56,878 bases of DNA from Campylobacterales bacterium. GTDB taxonomy: Bacteria > Campylobacterota > Campylobacteria > Campylobacterales > Sulfurimonadaceae. Location of the stretch: assembly GCA_024280035.1 (NCBI GenBank), contig JAJRQV010000044.1:1-56878 (forward strand), in the 5' to 3' direction. The notes under the pieces were generated by a model, which had not been told where the DNA came from, searched no databases, and saw nothing but the letters and a program-made list of their open reading frames with translations. Positions 29,500-38,133 of this stretch are shown here, piece after piece; the first letter of the stretch is position 1, and the number at the start of each line of letters is the position of its first letter. The position numbers were made by a program, and so were the translations under genes.

Positions 29500-29677
29500 T
29501 TATTCACATATTTGTCTCTGTGAATAACTTTTAGCAATAATATCGAAATTTTCTAGAAAACTCGCTAAAATAGCGAAGAAACAGGCTGTGAATAAAAACT
29601 TATTCACAGCTGTGAACAAAGGTACAAAAAAAAGCAAATATACCCTTACACAAGGGAAAAAGGTAAGATGTGAATAT
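29500..29677. other. oriC upstream subregion: six DnaA boxes
   Basis: Between dnaA and ruvC are TTATTCACA-type boxes at 29500-29508 (+), 29519-29527 (-), 29587-29595 (-), 29600-29608 (+), 29611-29619 (-, TGTGAACAA) and 29669-29677 (-, overlapping the ruvC start). Two boxes form a perfect 11-bp inverted repeat (29585-29595 with 29600-29610), and TTCACAG/CTGTGAA makes a palindrome next to it. Two further palindromes, TTTTCTAGAAAA (29549-29560) and TCGCTA-AAA-TAGCGA (29562-29576), lie between the box groups. With the dnaA-dnaN cluster this gives a two-part oriC as known from Helicobacter and relatives. Confidence 0.82.
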
Positions 29678-30146
29678 CTTAGGTATAGATCCAGGAACAC
29701 GAAATATGGGATATGCCATTATTTCTTTGGAAATGGGCAAAATGAAACTAATTGAAGCGGGTCTTATTAAGATGAAACAAGATGATCTTCAAAATCAAAT
29801 TCCACAAATGATAGAAGGATTTGATCTTATTTTTAAAGAACATAGAATTGATGAAGTGGCGATGGAAGATATTTTTTATGCTCATAACCCAAAAACAACC
29901 ATTAAACTTGCTCAGTTTCGTGGAGCAATAATGCTAAAAATTTTACAAGAGTTTGGACATTTTTCAGAATACACAGCCTTGCAGGTAAAAAAAGCACTTA
30001 CGGGTAAGGGAAAAGCACAAAAAGAGCAGGTAGCCTTTATGGTTCAGCGTCTTTTAGGTATAAAAAAAGAGATACGACCCTTAGATATTTCGGATGCAAT
30101 GGCAGTTGCCATTACGCATGCACAAAGGGTTAAATTACGAAAGTAG
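29670..30146 (+). CDS. ruvC: Holliday junction resolvase RuvC
   Basis: A 158-residue resolvase with a GTG start; GTAAG lies upstream and the N-terminus [16 protein letters not shown] is the expected RuvC beginning. Catalytic acidic residues are visible: Asp7, the Glu pair in [10 protein letters not shown], and the C-terminal [13 protein letters not shown]. It cleaves Holliday junctions with RuvAB. The start codon lies within a DnaA box. Confidence 0.95.
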   Translation: MNILGIDPGTRNMGYAIISLEMGKMKLIEAGLIKMKQDDLQNQIPQMIEGFDLIFKEHRIDEVAMEDIFYAHNPKTTIKLAQFRGAIMLKILQEFGHFSEYTALQVKKALTGKGKAQKEQVAFMVQRLLGIKKEIRPLDISDAMAVAITHAQRVKLRK

Positions 30147-30355
30147 AGCCCGCTTTTTACACAATGAAAAAAGTTTTAATTCAAGCAACACACAAGACTA
30201 GCTAAGGTGGTTTTATATAATAAAAAATATCTAAGTTTTTTATGAAAATAAAAAAGCCCACAAAATTAACATTTTTTTAAAAGATACTTATTTATTAACT
30301 TAAGATACAATAGCTCCAATCAAGGGGAAGTTTTGATGTGTAAGAAGGAATTTTT

Positions 30356-30700
30356 ATGAATGAAAAAATTATTTTAGCCCTAAAAAATGCAGAAAAAAAT
30401 TATGTAGATTGTAAAAGTTTAGATGGTGGAGAACTAAAACTACCCAAACATATTGCCGCGCTTCATATGCTTTTTGACTCTTTTATTTTTTATGGAGTAG
30501 CCGCTTCTCAAACAGCAGAAGCAATTAAAGAACTGGATGAAAACACCTATCTTTTTGAAATACTTATTGAGCCTCACTTAAGAGTGGTAGATGATGTAGA
30601 TATGATTGCTAGACAATATACCCCGATGTTTGTGAAATATATAGCACAGGTCGCGCAAGGTGTAGAGAGTAAAGAAGCCGTTGAAAAACTTTTTGCTTAA
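30356..30700 (+). CDS. Conserved hypothetical protein
   Basis: A 114-residue, mainly helical, cytosolic protein, with GAAGGAA upstream of the ATG as RBS. There are no membrane segments or recognised motifs. The conserved-looking core LPKHIAALHMLFDSFIFYG and the acidic second half suggest a small folded domain. Its last bases overlap the end of the convergent folA reading frame. I do not recognise a family. Confidence 0.6.
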   Translation: MNEKIILALKNAEKNYVDCKSLDGGELKLPKHIAALHMLFDSFIFYGVAASQTAEAIKELDENTYLFEILIEPHLRVVDDVDMIARQYTPMFVKYIAQVAQGVESKEAVEKLFA

Positions 30701-31197
30701 TTTTTTAAAACTTTAAAGTCTACAAATTCATAATCATAAGGGTTTTTTTTGTCCTTAAGGTGTTTCTCTCTTTTTATCTCTTTTAAGTTCAACTTCTCAA
30801 ATTCTGGAAAAAGAGTATCCCCATCAACATCCAAGTCTATAAATGTTAGGTAGAGTCTATCCGCAAAAGAGATAGTTTGTTCATATCAAAATCCCCCACC
30901 GACTATCATCACTTCTTTTTCATCAGATACAAGCTGTAGAGCCTCTTGTAAAGAAGTTACTGTCTCACACCCTTCAAGAAAATACTTTTTATCTCTGCTC
31001 ATAACAATATTTTTTCTACCCGGAAGAGGTCTACCAATAGATTCATAAGTTTTTCTACCCATAATAATAGGTTTACCTAGGGTTACAGTTTTAAAGTGTC
31101 CTAAGTCAGCAGGAAGATGCCAGGGCATCTCATTATTTTTTCCAATCACACGGTTGTTTGCCATAGCAACAATTAAAGAGATAAGAGGTTTAGACAT
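30697..31197 (-). pseudogene. folA: folA, dihydrofolate reductase, interrupted by in-frame TGA at codon 104
   Basis: The frame starts at ATG 31197 with DHFR features: SLIVAMANNRVIGKNNEMPW, LPADLGHFK, IIMGRKTYESIGRPLPGR and MIVGGGF. A TGA at 30886-30888 ends it, but the same frame continues as YEQTISFADRLYLTFIDLD, GDTLFPEFE and YDYEFVDF down to TAA 30697-30699. That gives 166 codons, normal for DHFR (about 160). The TGA replaces the residue between GGGF and YEQ. DHFR regenerates tetrahydrofolate used by the thyA product encoded 8 nt upstream. Either a nonsense mutation, a consensus error or readthrough; the 103-residue product would lack the C-terminal strands. Confidence 0.9.
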
Positions 31198-31205
31198 ATT
31201 TTCTC

Positions 31206-32057
31206 CTAAACTGCAAAAGGGTATTTAATGGGATCATGACACTCATAACCTGAAACAGTAAAATCATCCATACTAACCCATGTTTCTAAGTCTTCAAGAC
31301 TTTGAATTTTATCGCTAATATGGAGCTGTGGTGAAGGGAAAGGTTTACGTTTGACCTGAATATCACGCATAAGCTCTAACTGGTCTTCATAAATATGCGC
31401 ATTAACGATTTTGTGATAGGCTGTTCCCGCTTTTTTCCCTGTAATTCTTGCCATAAGTGCTAAAAATGTAAAAACCTGTACCTGATTAAAGTTAAGCCCT
31501 AAAGGAACATCACATGAACGTTGATATGAGGTTAAATGTAGAGTATCACCTACTAAAGAGAATGTGTGTGTATGCATACATGGACGAAGACATCCCATAT
31601 GAAACTCACCAGGATTGTAAAAGGTAACAATTTCAGCGCGGTCATCAATACCGTTTTTTAAGTTGTCGACCACTTTTTTAAGTTGGTCAATGGTGGTTCC
31701 CTCAGGTGTTTTCCATGAACGGGCTTGAACACCATAAACACGACCCATATCATCCTCACCTTTTCGATAAGGATTATTTAACCATGCCTCATTAAGATTG
31801 GCATTAGCATCCCAAGTTTTTGTTCCTAAGGCTCTAAAATCAGCAGCATTATCATAAGCACGGATGTAACCTAAAAATTCAGCAATAGCAGATTTAAAGT
31901 ACGATTTTCTAGAAGTGATTAAAGGAAATTCATTTTTTCCAACCTCATACTGAAGATCCGCATTAATAACCGTTAAACAACGTTTACCGGTACGTTCATT
32001 TTTAATCCACGTGCCCTCATTAATTATCCTATTACACAAGTCTAAATACTGCTTCAT
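31206..32057 (-). CDS. thyA: Thymidylate synthase
   Basis: A 283-residue ThyA-family enzyme converting dUMP to dTMP with methylene-tetrahydrofolate. Visible motifs: [29 protein letters not shown], the catalytic-Cys region [30 protein letters not shown] (phosphate and dUMP binding) and [14 protein letters not shown]. It differs from the E. coli PCH-type active site (PCMH), as in some divergent ThyA proteins. It forms an operon with folA. Confidence 0.92.
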   Translation of the reverse strand: MKQYLDLCNRIINEGTWIKNERTGKRCLTVINADLQYEVGKNEFPLITSRKSYFKSAIAEFLGYIRAYDNAADFRALGTKTWDANANLNEAWLNNPYRKGEDDMGRVYGVQARSWKTPEGTTIDQLKKVVDNLKNGIDDRAEIVTFYNPGEFHMGCLRPCMHTHTFSLVGDTLHLTSYQRSCDVPLGLNFNQVQVFTFLALMARITGKKAGTAYHKIVNAHIYEDQLELMRDIQVKRKPFPSPQLHISDKIQSLEDLETWVSMDDFTVSGYECHDPIKYPFAV

Positions 32058-32126
32058 ACTCTACCTTTCATAATGGGGATAATTATAGTCAATATAGGTA
32101 TAATATAATATAAGAGATGAGGAAAG

Positions 32127-32360
32127 ATGATGAAATATTTAATTTTTATACTACCGGTGTTAATTTTTACTGCTTGTTCATCAAAGAATATTCGTATAAA
32201 TGGTTTAGCATGCCCTGCAGAATTTTCGCAAGAGAGAGTGCATAAAGACATTACAGAGTGTCGTTATTATGATGAAAGAGAGGCAGCCGAAGCTTCTAAA
32301 AGCCCAATTAAAAAAGATTGTGTTGAGTGCTTAGAGAAAAAAGGGTATAAACTCGAATAA
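32127..32360 (+). CDS. Small Cys-containing lipoprotein, copy 1
   Basis: A 77-residue lipoprotein with signal peptide and lipobox (LIFTAC). The mature part carries ITECRYYDEREAAEA and a terminal CVECLEKKGY pair of Cys. The next gene encodes a similarly built protein (TECRAYSEEEAQKA ... CLKCKKAQK), so the two are tandem paralogues. The second start overlaps the first stop (TAATG). Possible heme or metal binding through the CxxC is only a suggestion. Confidence 0.65.
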   Translation: MMKYLIFILPVLIFTACSSKNIRINGLACPAEFSQERVHKDITECRYYDEREAAEASKSPIKKDCVECLEKKGYKLE

Positions 32361-32578
32361 TGAGATATGTGTTAGTTAGTGTAGCCTTTTTATTTATGGC
32401 GTGTGAGGGGTTTAAGTTCGAAGCTACTATGTGTGACTCATTGCAGCAAGGAGAGTTTTCTACTGAGTGTCGTGCTTATTCTGAAGAAGAGGCTCAAAAA
32501 GCGACGGAGCACAAATTTAATGATAAGGGTGAATGCCTAAAATGTAAAAAAGCACAAAAGATAGAAATTCGTAAATGA
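32360..32578 (+). CDS. Small Cys-containing lipoprotein, copy 2
   Basis: A 72-residue paralogue of the preceding gene with lipobox FLFMAC, the shared ECRxYxEEEA segment and a C-terminal CLKC. Its stop overlaps the following MOSC gene start (ATGAG), so all three are translationally coupled. Function unknown. Confidence 0.65.
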   Translation: MRYVLVSVAFLFMACEGFKFEATMCDSLQQGEFSTECRAYSEEEAQKATEHKFNDKGECLKCKKAQKIEIRK

Positions 32579-33108
32579 GTATGAAAATAGAAGTTAATAT
32601 TTCTTATCTTTATAGTTCTGCTGAACATCACTACTTTACAAGAAAGAAGTTTGATGTTGGAGATGCTGAAACCTTTGAGCATGATAGACTTATGTTAGAG
32701 ACAAACAGGGGTATAAAAGGGGATAGGTTTGAGTTTTCAAAGTACCCTATAACCTTTATGAGTGAAGAGGTTATGAGAGAGGTTTGCAAAGCATTAGCCC
32801 TAAGTTATAAACCTTCTTTATTTAGACGAAATATTGTTATTTCAGGTATAAATTTGAACCAACTTATTGGTAAAAGATTTAGCATAGGAAGTGTAGAATT
32901 TGAAGGTTTAGAACATTGTGCCCCGTGTACATGGATGAATGCAGTACTGAGTAAGGGTGCTTATAGATTAATGAGTGGACGAGGGGGTCTACGTGTTAAG
33001 GTGATTAAAGATGGATATTTAAAACGCGGAACTAACTGTTTACAAACAGCAGATAACTTTGAGTTACTTAATCCTCTGCAAGCACTTCAAAAACCAAAAA
33101 TCCCTTAA
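32575..33108 (+). CDS. MOSC-domain protein
   Basis: A 177-residue MOSC domain (molybdenum cofactor sulfurase C-terminal type): NRGIKGDRF, FRRNIVISGINLNQLIGKRF, then GLEHCAPCTWMN with the conserved Cys, and GRGGLRVKVIKDGYLKRG. Stand-alone MOSC proteins are linked to sulfur transfer to or handling of molybdenum cofactor. Overlaps the upstream lipoprotein gene. No Moco genes are nearby. Confidence 0.8.
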   Translation: MSMKIEVNISYLYSSAEHHYFTRKKFDVGDAETFEHDRLMLETNRGIKGDRFEFSKYPITFMSEEVMREVCKALALSYKPSLFRRNIVISGINLNQLIGKRFSIGSVEFEGLEHCAPCTWMNAVLSKGAYRLMSGRGGLRVKVIKDGYLKRGTNCLQTADNFELLNPLQALQKPKIP

Positions 33109-33175
33109 AGGAAACCTCAAAATTATGTGATTGAATATCACATTGTTGAAGAGTAAAATAAATAAGGATACAGTA

Positions 33176-34273
33176 ATGCAAGCACATGACAGATTTTATG
33201 GAATTTCGGATGATTTCCGTTCTCCTTATGCCCGTGATAGAGATAGAATTATTCATTCTGGAAGTTTTAGAAAGTTAGAATATAAAACACAGGTGTTTTT
33301 AAATCAAGAGGGTGACTTCTTTCGAACACGTTTAACACACTCAATAGAAGTTTCTCAAATCGCTCGTTCTATCTCTTCACAATTAGGCTTAGAAGAGTCC
33401 TTAGCAGAAGCGATTGCCTTGGCACATGACCTAGGACATACGCCTTTTGGTCATGTGGGTGGAGATGAGTTAGACAAACAGTTAAAACTAGCGGGTTTTA
33501 AAAATGGTTTTGAGCATAACTATCAATCTTTTAGAGTGCTTACCTTTTTAGAAAAACGTTATAAAGGTTTTAATGGATTAAATCTATCTTTTGCTACCTT
33601 AGAAGGGGTTTTAAAACACTCTTATCCTTATGACAAGTCTTTTTTACCCCCTGAGATAGATAAGTTTTTTAAACTTGACACTCACCTTTCTATTGAAGCA
33701 ATGGTGGTAGATAGAGCAGATGAAATTGCTTATATGAGTCATGACATTGATGATGGTATTCATTCTGGATTAATTAGTTTTGACACCTTAAAAGAGAGTG
33801 AATTAGCACAAGAGGTCTTACAAAAAGTTTATGATGAAGGGGTTTCAGAAGATGAAGATGAGATGTTTAGATATCGTTTCTCTTCACATTTTATTAACCA
33901 TCTTGTTTATTCTTTGCTTGAGTACTCTAAAGATAAGGTAGATAATTCAAAGATTCTTTCGTCTTGCATCTCTAGTTCACAAGCTATTCCCATAGGCTTT
34001 AATCCTGAATTAGAGACAAAAATAAAAAAGCTAAAAAAGATACTTTATAAAGAACTTTATCAACATAAAGAGATAGTGCGAAAGATGTTTGCTGGAAAAA
34101 AAGCAGTAGAAGGGCTTTTTCAAGCTCTAATGGAAGAGCCTAAGATGTTACCGAAGTATTTTGCCTTACAGTTAGAGTCACGTGCTAAACATAGGGTTAT
34201 AGCTGATTATATAGCAAGTATGAGTGACCGCTATGCGATGTCACTCTATAATGAAGTATTTGGAAAACTCTAA
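33176..34273 (+). CDS. dgt: dGTPase-like HD-domain triphosphohydrolase
   Basis: About 365 residues from ATG 33176 (RBS AAGGA just upstream); an alternative TTG at 33131 would add 15 residues without a good RBS. Motifs: SPYARDRDRIIHSGSFRKLE, TQVFLNQEGDFFRTRLTHS, the HD motif ALAHDLGHTPFGH and MSHDIDDG. Enzymes of this family hydrolyse dGTP or other dNTPs to the nucleoside and triphosphate, controlling nucleotide pools; the substrate may differ. It converges on the hook gene with a 4-nt overlap. Confidence 0.9.
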   Translation: MQAHDRFYGISDDFRSPYARDRDRIIHSGSFRKLEYKTQVFLNQEGDFFRTRLTHSIEVSQIARSISSQLGLEESLAEAIALAHDLGHTPFGHVGGDELDKQLKLAGFKNGFEHNYQSFRVLTFLEKRYKGFNGLNLSFATLEGVLKHSYPYDKSFLPPEIDKFFKLDTHLSIEAMVVDRADEIAYMSHDIDDGIHSGLISFDTLKESELAQEVLQKVYDEGVSEDEDEMFRYRFSSHFINHLVYSLLEYSKDKVDNSKILSSCISSSQAIPIGFNPELETKIKKLKKILYKELYQHKEIVRKMFAGKKAVEGLFQALMEEPKMLPKYFALQLESRAKHRVIADYIASMSDRYAMSLYNEVFGKL

Positions 34274-36030
34274 CGTTTTATACCAATTAGTGTCTCAAGA
34301 AGCTGATCAGAAGTGGTAATTGTTTTACCATTTGCCTGATACCCACGCTGAATAATAATAAGCTGAGTTAAAGAACGTGAGAGGTCAACATTAGAGGCTT
34401 CAAGTGCAGAGGACTGAATAAATCCACGCCCGGCTGTTGCCGCCGTACCAATAATTGGATCACCTGAATTGGCAGACTGTAGATATACATTTCCACCATC
34501 AGCAGTTAGACCTTCATTATTAGTAAATTTTGCCATTGACATCTGTGCTAAACCAAAAGAACGCCCATTTGTAAATGAACCGACTAAGGTACCTGATTGG
34601 TCAATTCTAATTCCAAGTAAATCACCACCAGGAAAACCATCTTGTGAGATTCCTGAGGTTGCTGATGGATTATCAAAAGAGGTTAAACCATCAAATCCAT
34701 TAATTGAACCAAAGTTTAGATTAACACTTTGGTTAGGTGCAGAACCATTGTTGGCAGTAAAGTCTATAGTTGGAATATTATAACCAGCAAGAGCACCAGT
34801 ATCAGTAAAGCTTATTACCCCACCTGTTAAAATATTTTCATTTGGAGCGGTTGAGTTATTTAAAGAACCTGGTTTAGGTACAGTCACTGTATATGCCCAC
34901 TCACTACCATTTGTATTACCTGTTTTTCTAAAATCCATTTTAACCGTGTGTTTTGAACCCAAAGAGTCATAAATATCAATACTTGATGAGTGTGTCGCTG
35001 CATTAATTGCCTGAGAAGATTTATTTGCAGTGTCTTGTGTTGTTCCATTAAGTGTTACAAAGTTAGCTGCAAATCTCTCATTAGGGTTAGCTGCAATATC
35101 AATAATATCTGTAGTAATAGTGGCACCTGTATTATTAGCAATATTAAATTTACCATCGGGGCTTACTGTAACATCAACACCAGCTCCATAGATATTAGCA
35201 AGTTCATCTCTTAAACCATTAACGGTTTGAAAGGTTCCATCATTGATAGCACCATCACCTGCTGTGGCATAAACGAGATCGGTATAGGTTGCTCCGCCAT
35301 CAGTAGAGATAGAAACACCTTGACCATCTTTTAGATTAAAGGCTTCTCCAGAGGCATTAAATAAAACACCCATATCTTCAGGTACAGGAAGAATATCTGC
35401 AGCCACAGGAGTGACACCATCTGCTTGAACAAAAACACCATTAGTATCTAACGCATATGAAGGTTGGTATTGAGATACTGTACTTCCTGAGTTAAGGTTT
35501 GCTTTTAAAACAATTTCAGAAGTCCCATTAGCAGGAGTTGTTAAACCTGGTGGGATAACAATATTTTGAATAGGTGCCGTTGAGTCAACAAGCCCAGTCG
35601 TTTCATCTCTTAACCAACCTTGAGCAATAAAGCCGTTATTATCAACAAAGTTTCCACTAGCATCAAATTTAAAATCCCCAGAACGTGTGTATTTGTAGGT
35701 ACTTCCACCATCTGGTGAGATGATGAAAAAACCATCGCCTTGAATAGCAACATCGGTGTTCTTGTCTGTGTTTTGAATAGAACCTTGAGAGTGCAGACGT
35801 GTTACAGAGGCAACAGTTGCACCAAGACCAACTTGAACAGCATTTTTACCACCAAGAGAACCCTGGGGTGCGGTAGCAATCTGATTGGTCTGAGCGAGTA
35901 GATCAGAAAAGTTTGCACGAGAATATTTGAAACCAATGGTATTTACATTAGCGATGTTGTTTGCTTCAACATCCATAGCGATTTGGTGAGACTGAAGACC
36001 AGATACACCTGAAAATAAAGATTTTAACAT
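34270..36030 (-). CDS. Flagellar hook protein FlgE family (second copy)
   Basis: A 586-residue FlgE/FlgF/FlgG-type rod-hook protein: N-terminal LKSLFSGVSGLQSHQIAMDVEANNIANVNTIGFK-like helix region, TDVAIQGDGFFII (hook D0/D1), a Thr/Asn-rich variable central part and a C-terminal EASNVDLSRSLTQLIIIQRG helix. It is longer than the neighbouring hook gene and has its own sigma54-type promoter. Which of the two builds the main hook cannot be told from sequence alone. Confidence 0.88.
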   Translation of the reverse strand: MLKSLFSGVSGLQSHQIAMDVEANNIANVNTIGFKYSRANFSDLLAQTNQIATAPQGSLGGKNAVQVGLGATVASVTRLHSQGSIQNTDKNTDVAIQGDGFFIISPDGGSTYKYTRSGDFKFDASGNFVDNNGFIAQGWLRDETTGLVDSTAPIQNIVIPPGLTTPANGTSEIVLKANLNSGSTVSQYQPSYALDTNGVFVQADGVTPVAADILPVPEDMGVLFNASGEAFNLKDGQGVSISTDGGATYTDLVYATAGDGAINDGTFQTVNGLRDELANIYGAGVDVTVSPDGKFNIANNTGATITTDIIDIAANPNERFAANFVTLNGTTQDTANKSSQAINAATHSSSIDIYDSLGSKHTVKMDFRKTGNTNGSEWAYTVTVPKPGSLNNSTAPNENILTGGVISFTDTGALAGYNIPTIDFTANNGSAPNQSVNLNFGSINGFDGLTSFDNPSATSGISQDGFPGGDLLGIRIDQSGTLVGSFTNGRSFGLAQMSMAKFTNNEGLTADGGNVYLQSANSGDPIIGTAATAGRGFIQSSALEASNVDLSRSLTQLIIIQRGYQANGKTITTSDQLLETLIGIKR

Positions 36031-36058
36031 AACTTATCCTTTATATAGTAAAGATAAC

Positions 36059-36076
36059 AAGCAAAGTCTGTTCCAA
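36059..36076 (-). promoter_or_regulatory. Sigma54-type promoter before the second hook gene
   Basis: On the minus strand TTGGAACAGACTTTGCTT has GG and GC exactly 10 nt apart (plus-strand CC at 36073-36074 and GC at 36061-36062), matching the sigma54 -24/-12 form TGGCAC-N5-TTGC. It lies about 31 nt before the start codon. Campylobacterota rod and hook genes are known sigma54 targets. Confidence 0.75.
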
Positions 36077-36178
36077 CATGAGTATGATAATGTAAAGAAA
36101 GTTGATATAAAAATATATAAGTTTTTTTGAGTCTATATAGATAAGGTATTTAAAAGAAAGAGGGTTTTTAATGGATGC

Positions 36179-37447
36179 CTAAGCATCCATATTAAGAGCA
36201 TTTTTAAGCATCTCATCACCCGTTACGATGGTTTTTGAGGCAGCATCATAAGAGCGTTGTAAAATAATGAGTTCTGTAAGGGCTGTATCTAGAGATACAT
36301 TCGAGTTTTCAAGTGTTCCCGAGAGTAGTTCACCATTATTAGTTTCGTAAAAAATAGCCTTACCACTATTATCAGTAGCACGAAAACTATTTCCACTGAC
36401 AGCTTCTAGTCCTTGATCATTTTGAAAGTGGTAGATGGCAACCTTACCAACAACACTCTGTGCACCATTGGTAAATGTTGAGATTACTTCACCATTTCTA
36501 TTAACACTATATCCTGTTAACTCACCACTAAGGGTTCCATCTACAGTAGAAGAGCTAACAACAGAAGGACCACTATTGGATTGAATCCCTGCAAACCCTT
36601 GTCCTAAATTTGCTACAACCTGTGCGCCATCATTATCAAGGGGAGGAAGAGTTGAAGAGATTAAGGCTCCTGATTCATCAAAGGTAGCTACACCGGTTTT
36701 AGTGTCATATATTATGGTACCATCTGCTGATTGTGTGGTTGCTAGGATATCCCAACTTATTCCCGATACAGGTTGAGGCGTTGTTTGTACAAACTCTAAA
36801 CGAAGATTATTTTTATCACTTTTTGGACTAATAACGGGAGCAGAGATAACTTGAGGAACATCTTCAAGCCCAAGATTTCCAAAAAAGTCTGCCTGAGTAC
36901 TGGGTATTACAGGAAAACTTAAATCAGCAGGAAAGCTTAGGGATTCTTGAGAGGCTACATCTCCTAGGTCTAAATCTAAAAAATCTACAACAGGACTAAG
37001 CACACCATTGTTAGTATTGTTAGCCAGTGTACCCGTAACCAGCAAACCTTCTGGATTGGTTAGACGTAAGTCAGTTTGAGTAGCACTAGAACTGTAGGGC
37101 TCAAAATTAAAGTTTCCTGCTCGTGTATAATAATTATCACTTCCCAAACCTGTTAGACCAAACCAACCATCATCTCCAATAATAGCAAGATCTGTAGTGT
37201 TTTCAGTTTGATAAAATGAACCTATGCTTGTATCTAAAGATATAGCAGAAACCTGTGTCCCTAATCCAAGTTGGCGTGTAGTAGGTGCGGATGAAGAGGC
37301 AACTTCCATATCAAAAAGGTTTGAAAATTCTGTAGAAGAGCCTCTAAAACCAACGGTGTTAACATTGGCTATGTTATTAGAGAGAACATCAATTCCTGTT
37401 TGAAAAGATTGTAAGCCAGAAATACCAGCATAAATTGATTGAAGCAT
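36179..37447 (-). CDS. flgE: Flagellar hook protein FlgE
   Basis: A 422-residue hook-family protein with SIYAGISGLQSFQTGIDV, LSNNIANVNTVGFRGSS and C-terminal ENSNVSLDTALTELIILQRSYDAASKTI-type helices that pack in the hook core. It follows fliK and flgD directly, which is the usual place of the structural hook gene. It is expressed from the sigma54 site before fliK. Confidence 0.88.
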   Translation of the reverse strand: MLQSIYAGISGLQSFQTGIDVLSNNIANVNTVGFRGSSTEFSNLFDMEVASSSAPTTRQLGLGTQVSAISLDTSIGSFYQTENTTDLAIIGDDGWFGLTGLGSDNYYTRAGNFNFEPYSSSATQTDLRLTNPEGLLVTGTLANNTNNGVLSPVVDFLDLDLGDVASQESLSFPADLSFPVIPSTQADFFGNLGLEDVPQVISAPVISPKSDKNNLRLEFVQTTPQPVSGISWDILATTQSADGTIIYDTKTGVATFDESGALISSTLPPLDNDGAQVVANLGQGFAGIQSNSGPSVVSSSTVDGTLSGELTGYSVNRNGEVISTFTNGAQSVVGKVAIYHFQNDQGLEAVSGNSFRATDNSGKAIFYETNNGELLSGTLENSNVSLDTALTELIILQRSYDAASKTIVTGDEMLKNALNMDA

Positions 37448-37458
37448 ATCTATTTCCT

Positions 37459-38121
37459 TTACTGATAAATTTCTACAATAGAGTCAAATGGAACATATGA
37501 TGAACCAAGTTTTAATAAACTTTGCCCATTTTCAAAACGTACAGACTCAATAGGATAGGCTCCAGCACGAGTAGTTAGGTTTTCACCCGCACTATTGGTG
37601 TAGGCTGCTTCAATATAATAAGCACCAGAATCAGCGGCATCACCTGCATCAGTAATCCCATTCCATTGAAAAGAGTAGACACCTGAATCATTTGGTGCAA
37701 TTTCAATGGTAGAGATAACATTTCCGCTATCATCTTTAATTTCAACATTTCCTGAAGCAATATCTTCTGGAAAATAAATCTCAAAATTTGAGTCAATCCC
37801 TGGTTCATAAAGTATACCATTGCTTCCAACATCTGCAATTTTTCCAATAGCAGAAATAGTACTGTATTGTGTACTGCTTAGAAGTGAAGCGGATAACTCC
37901 TCAAGTGCCTTGTTAGTATTGTCTGAGCTTTCTAAGGCAGCCAGTTGTGAGGTTTGTGAAAGAATTTTATCTGAATCCATAGGATCAGTGGGATCTTGGT
38001 ATTGTAACTCTACGAGTAACAACATCATAAAATCATCTTTATCAAGGATACCGTCTGGGTTAGTTCCTGCTGGTGCATCTGTAAGTGTAGTTGATGTGCT
38101 ATAACTTGTGTCGATTGCCAT
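37459..38121 (-). CDS. flgD: Hook-capping protein FlgD
   Basis: A 220-residue protein with the FlgD N-terminal signature DKDDFMMLLLVELQYQDPTD (about 27-48), QTSQLAALESSDNTNKAL, and a C-terminal FlgD Ig-like plus tudor-like region (YSFQWNGITDAGDAA). It is needed for hook polymerisation. Located between fliK and flgE with short gaps. Confidence 0.9.
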   Translation of the reverse strand: MAIDTSYSTSTTLTDAPAGTNPDGILDKDDFMMLLLVELQYQDPTDPMDSDKILSQTSQLAALESSDNTNKALEELSASLLSSTQYSTISAIGKIADVGSNGILYEPGIDSNFEIYFPEDIASGNVEIKDDSGNVISTIEIAPNDSGVYSFQWNGITDAGDAADSGAYYIEAAYTNSAGENLTTRAGAYPIESVRFENGQSLLKLGSSYVPFDSIVEIYQ

Positions 38122-38133
38122 TTTAAATCCTTT

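Noticed and set aside
29500-29700. Minus-strand 66-codon open frame between dnaA and ruvC
   Set aside because: Covers the DnaA-box cluster and the ruvC start; hydrophobic translation of AT-rich DNA without RBS, better explained as oriC.
30850-30888. Selenocysteine at the folA TGA, with a small CTATC/GATAG stem downstream
   Set aside because: The stem has only 5 bp, DHFR has no catalytic Cys or Sec at this position, and a short chance stem is likely in AT-rich DNA. Nonsense mutation or consensus error is simpler.
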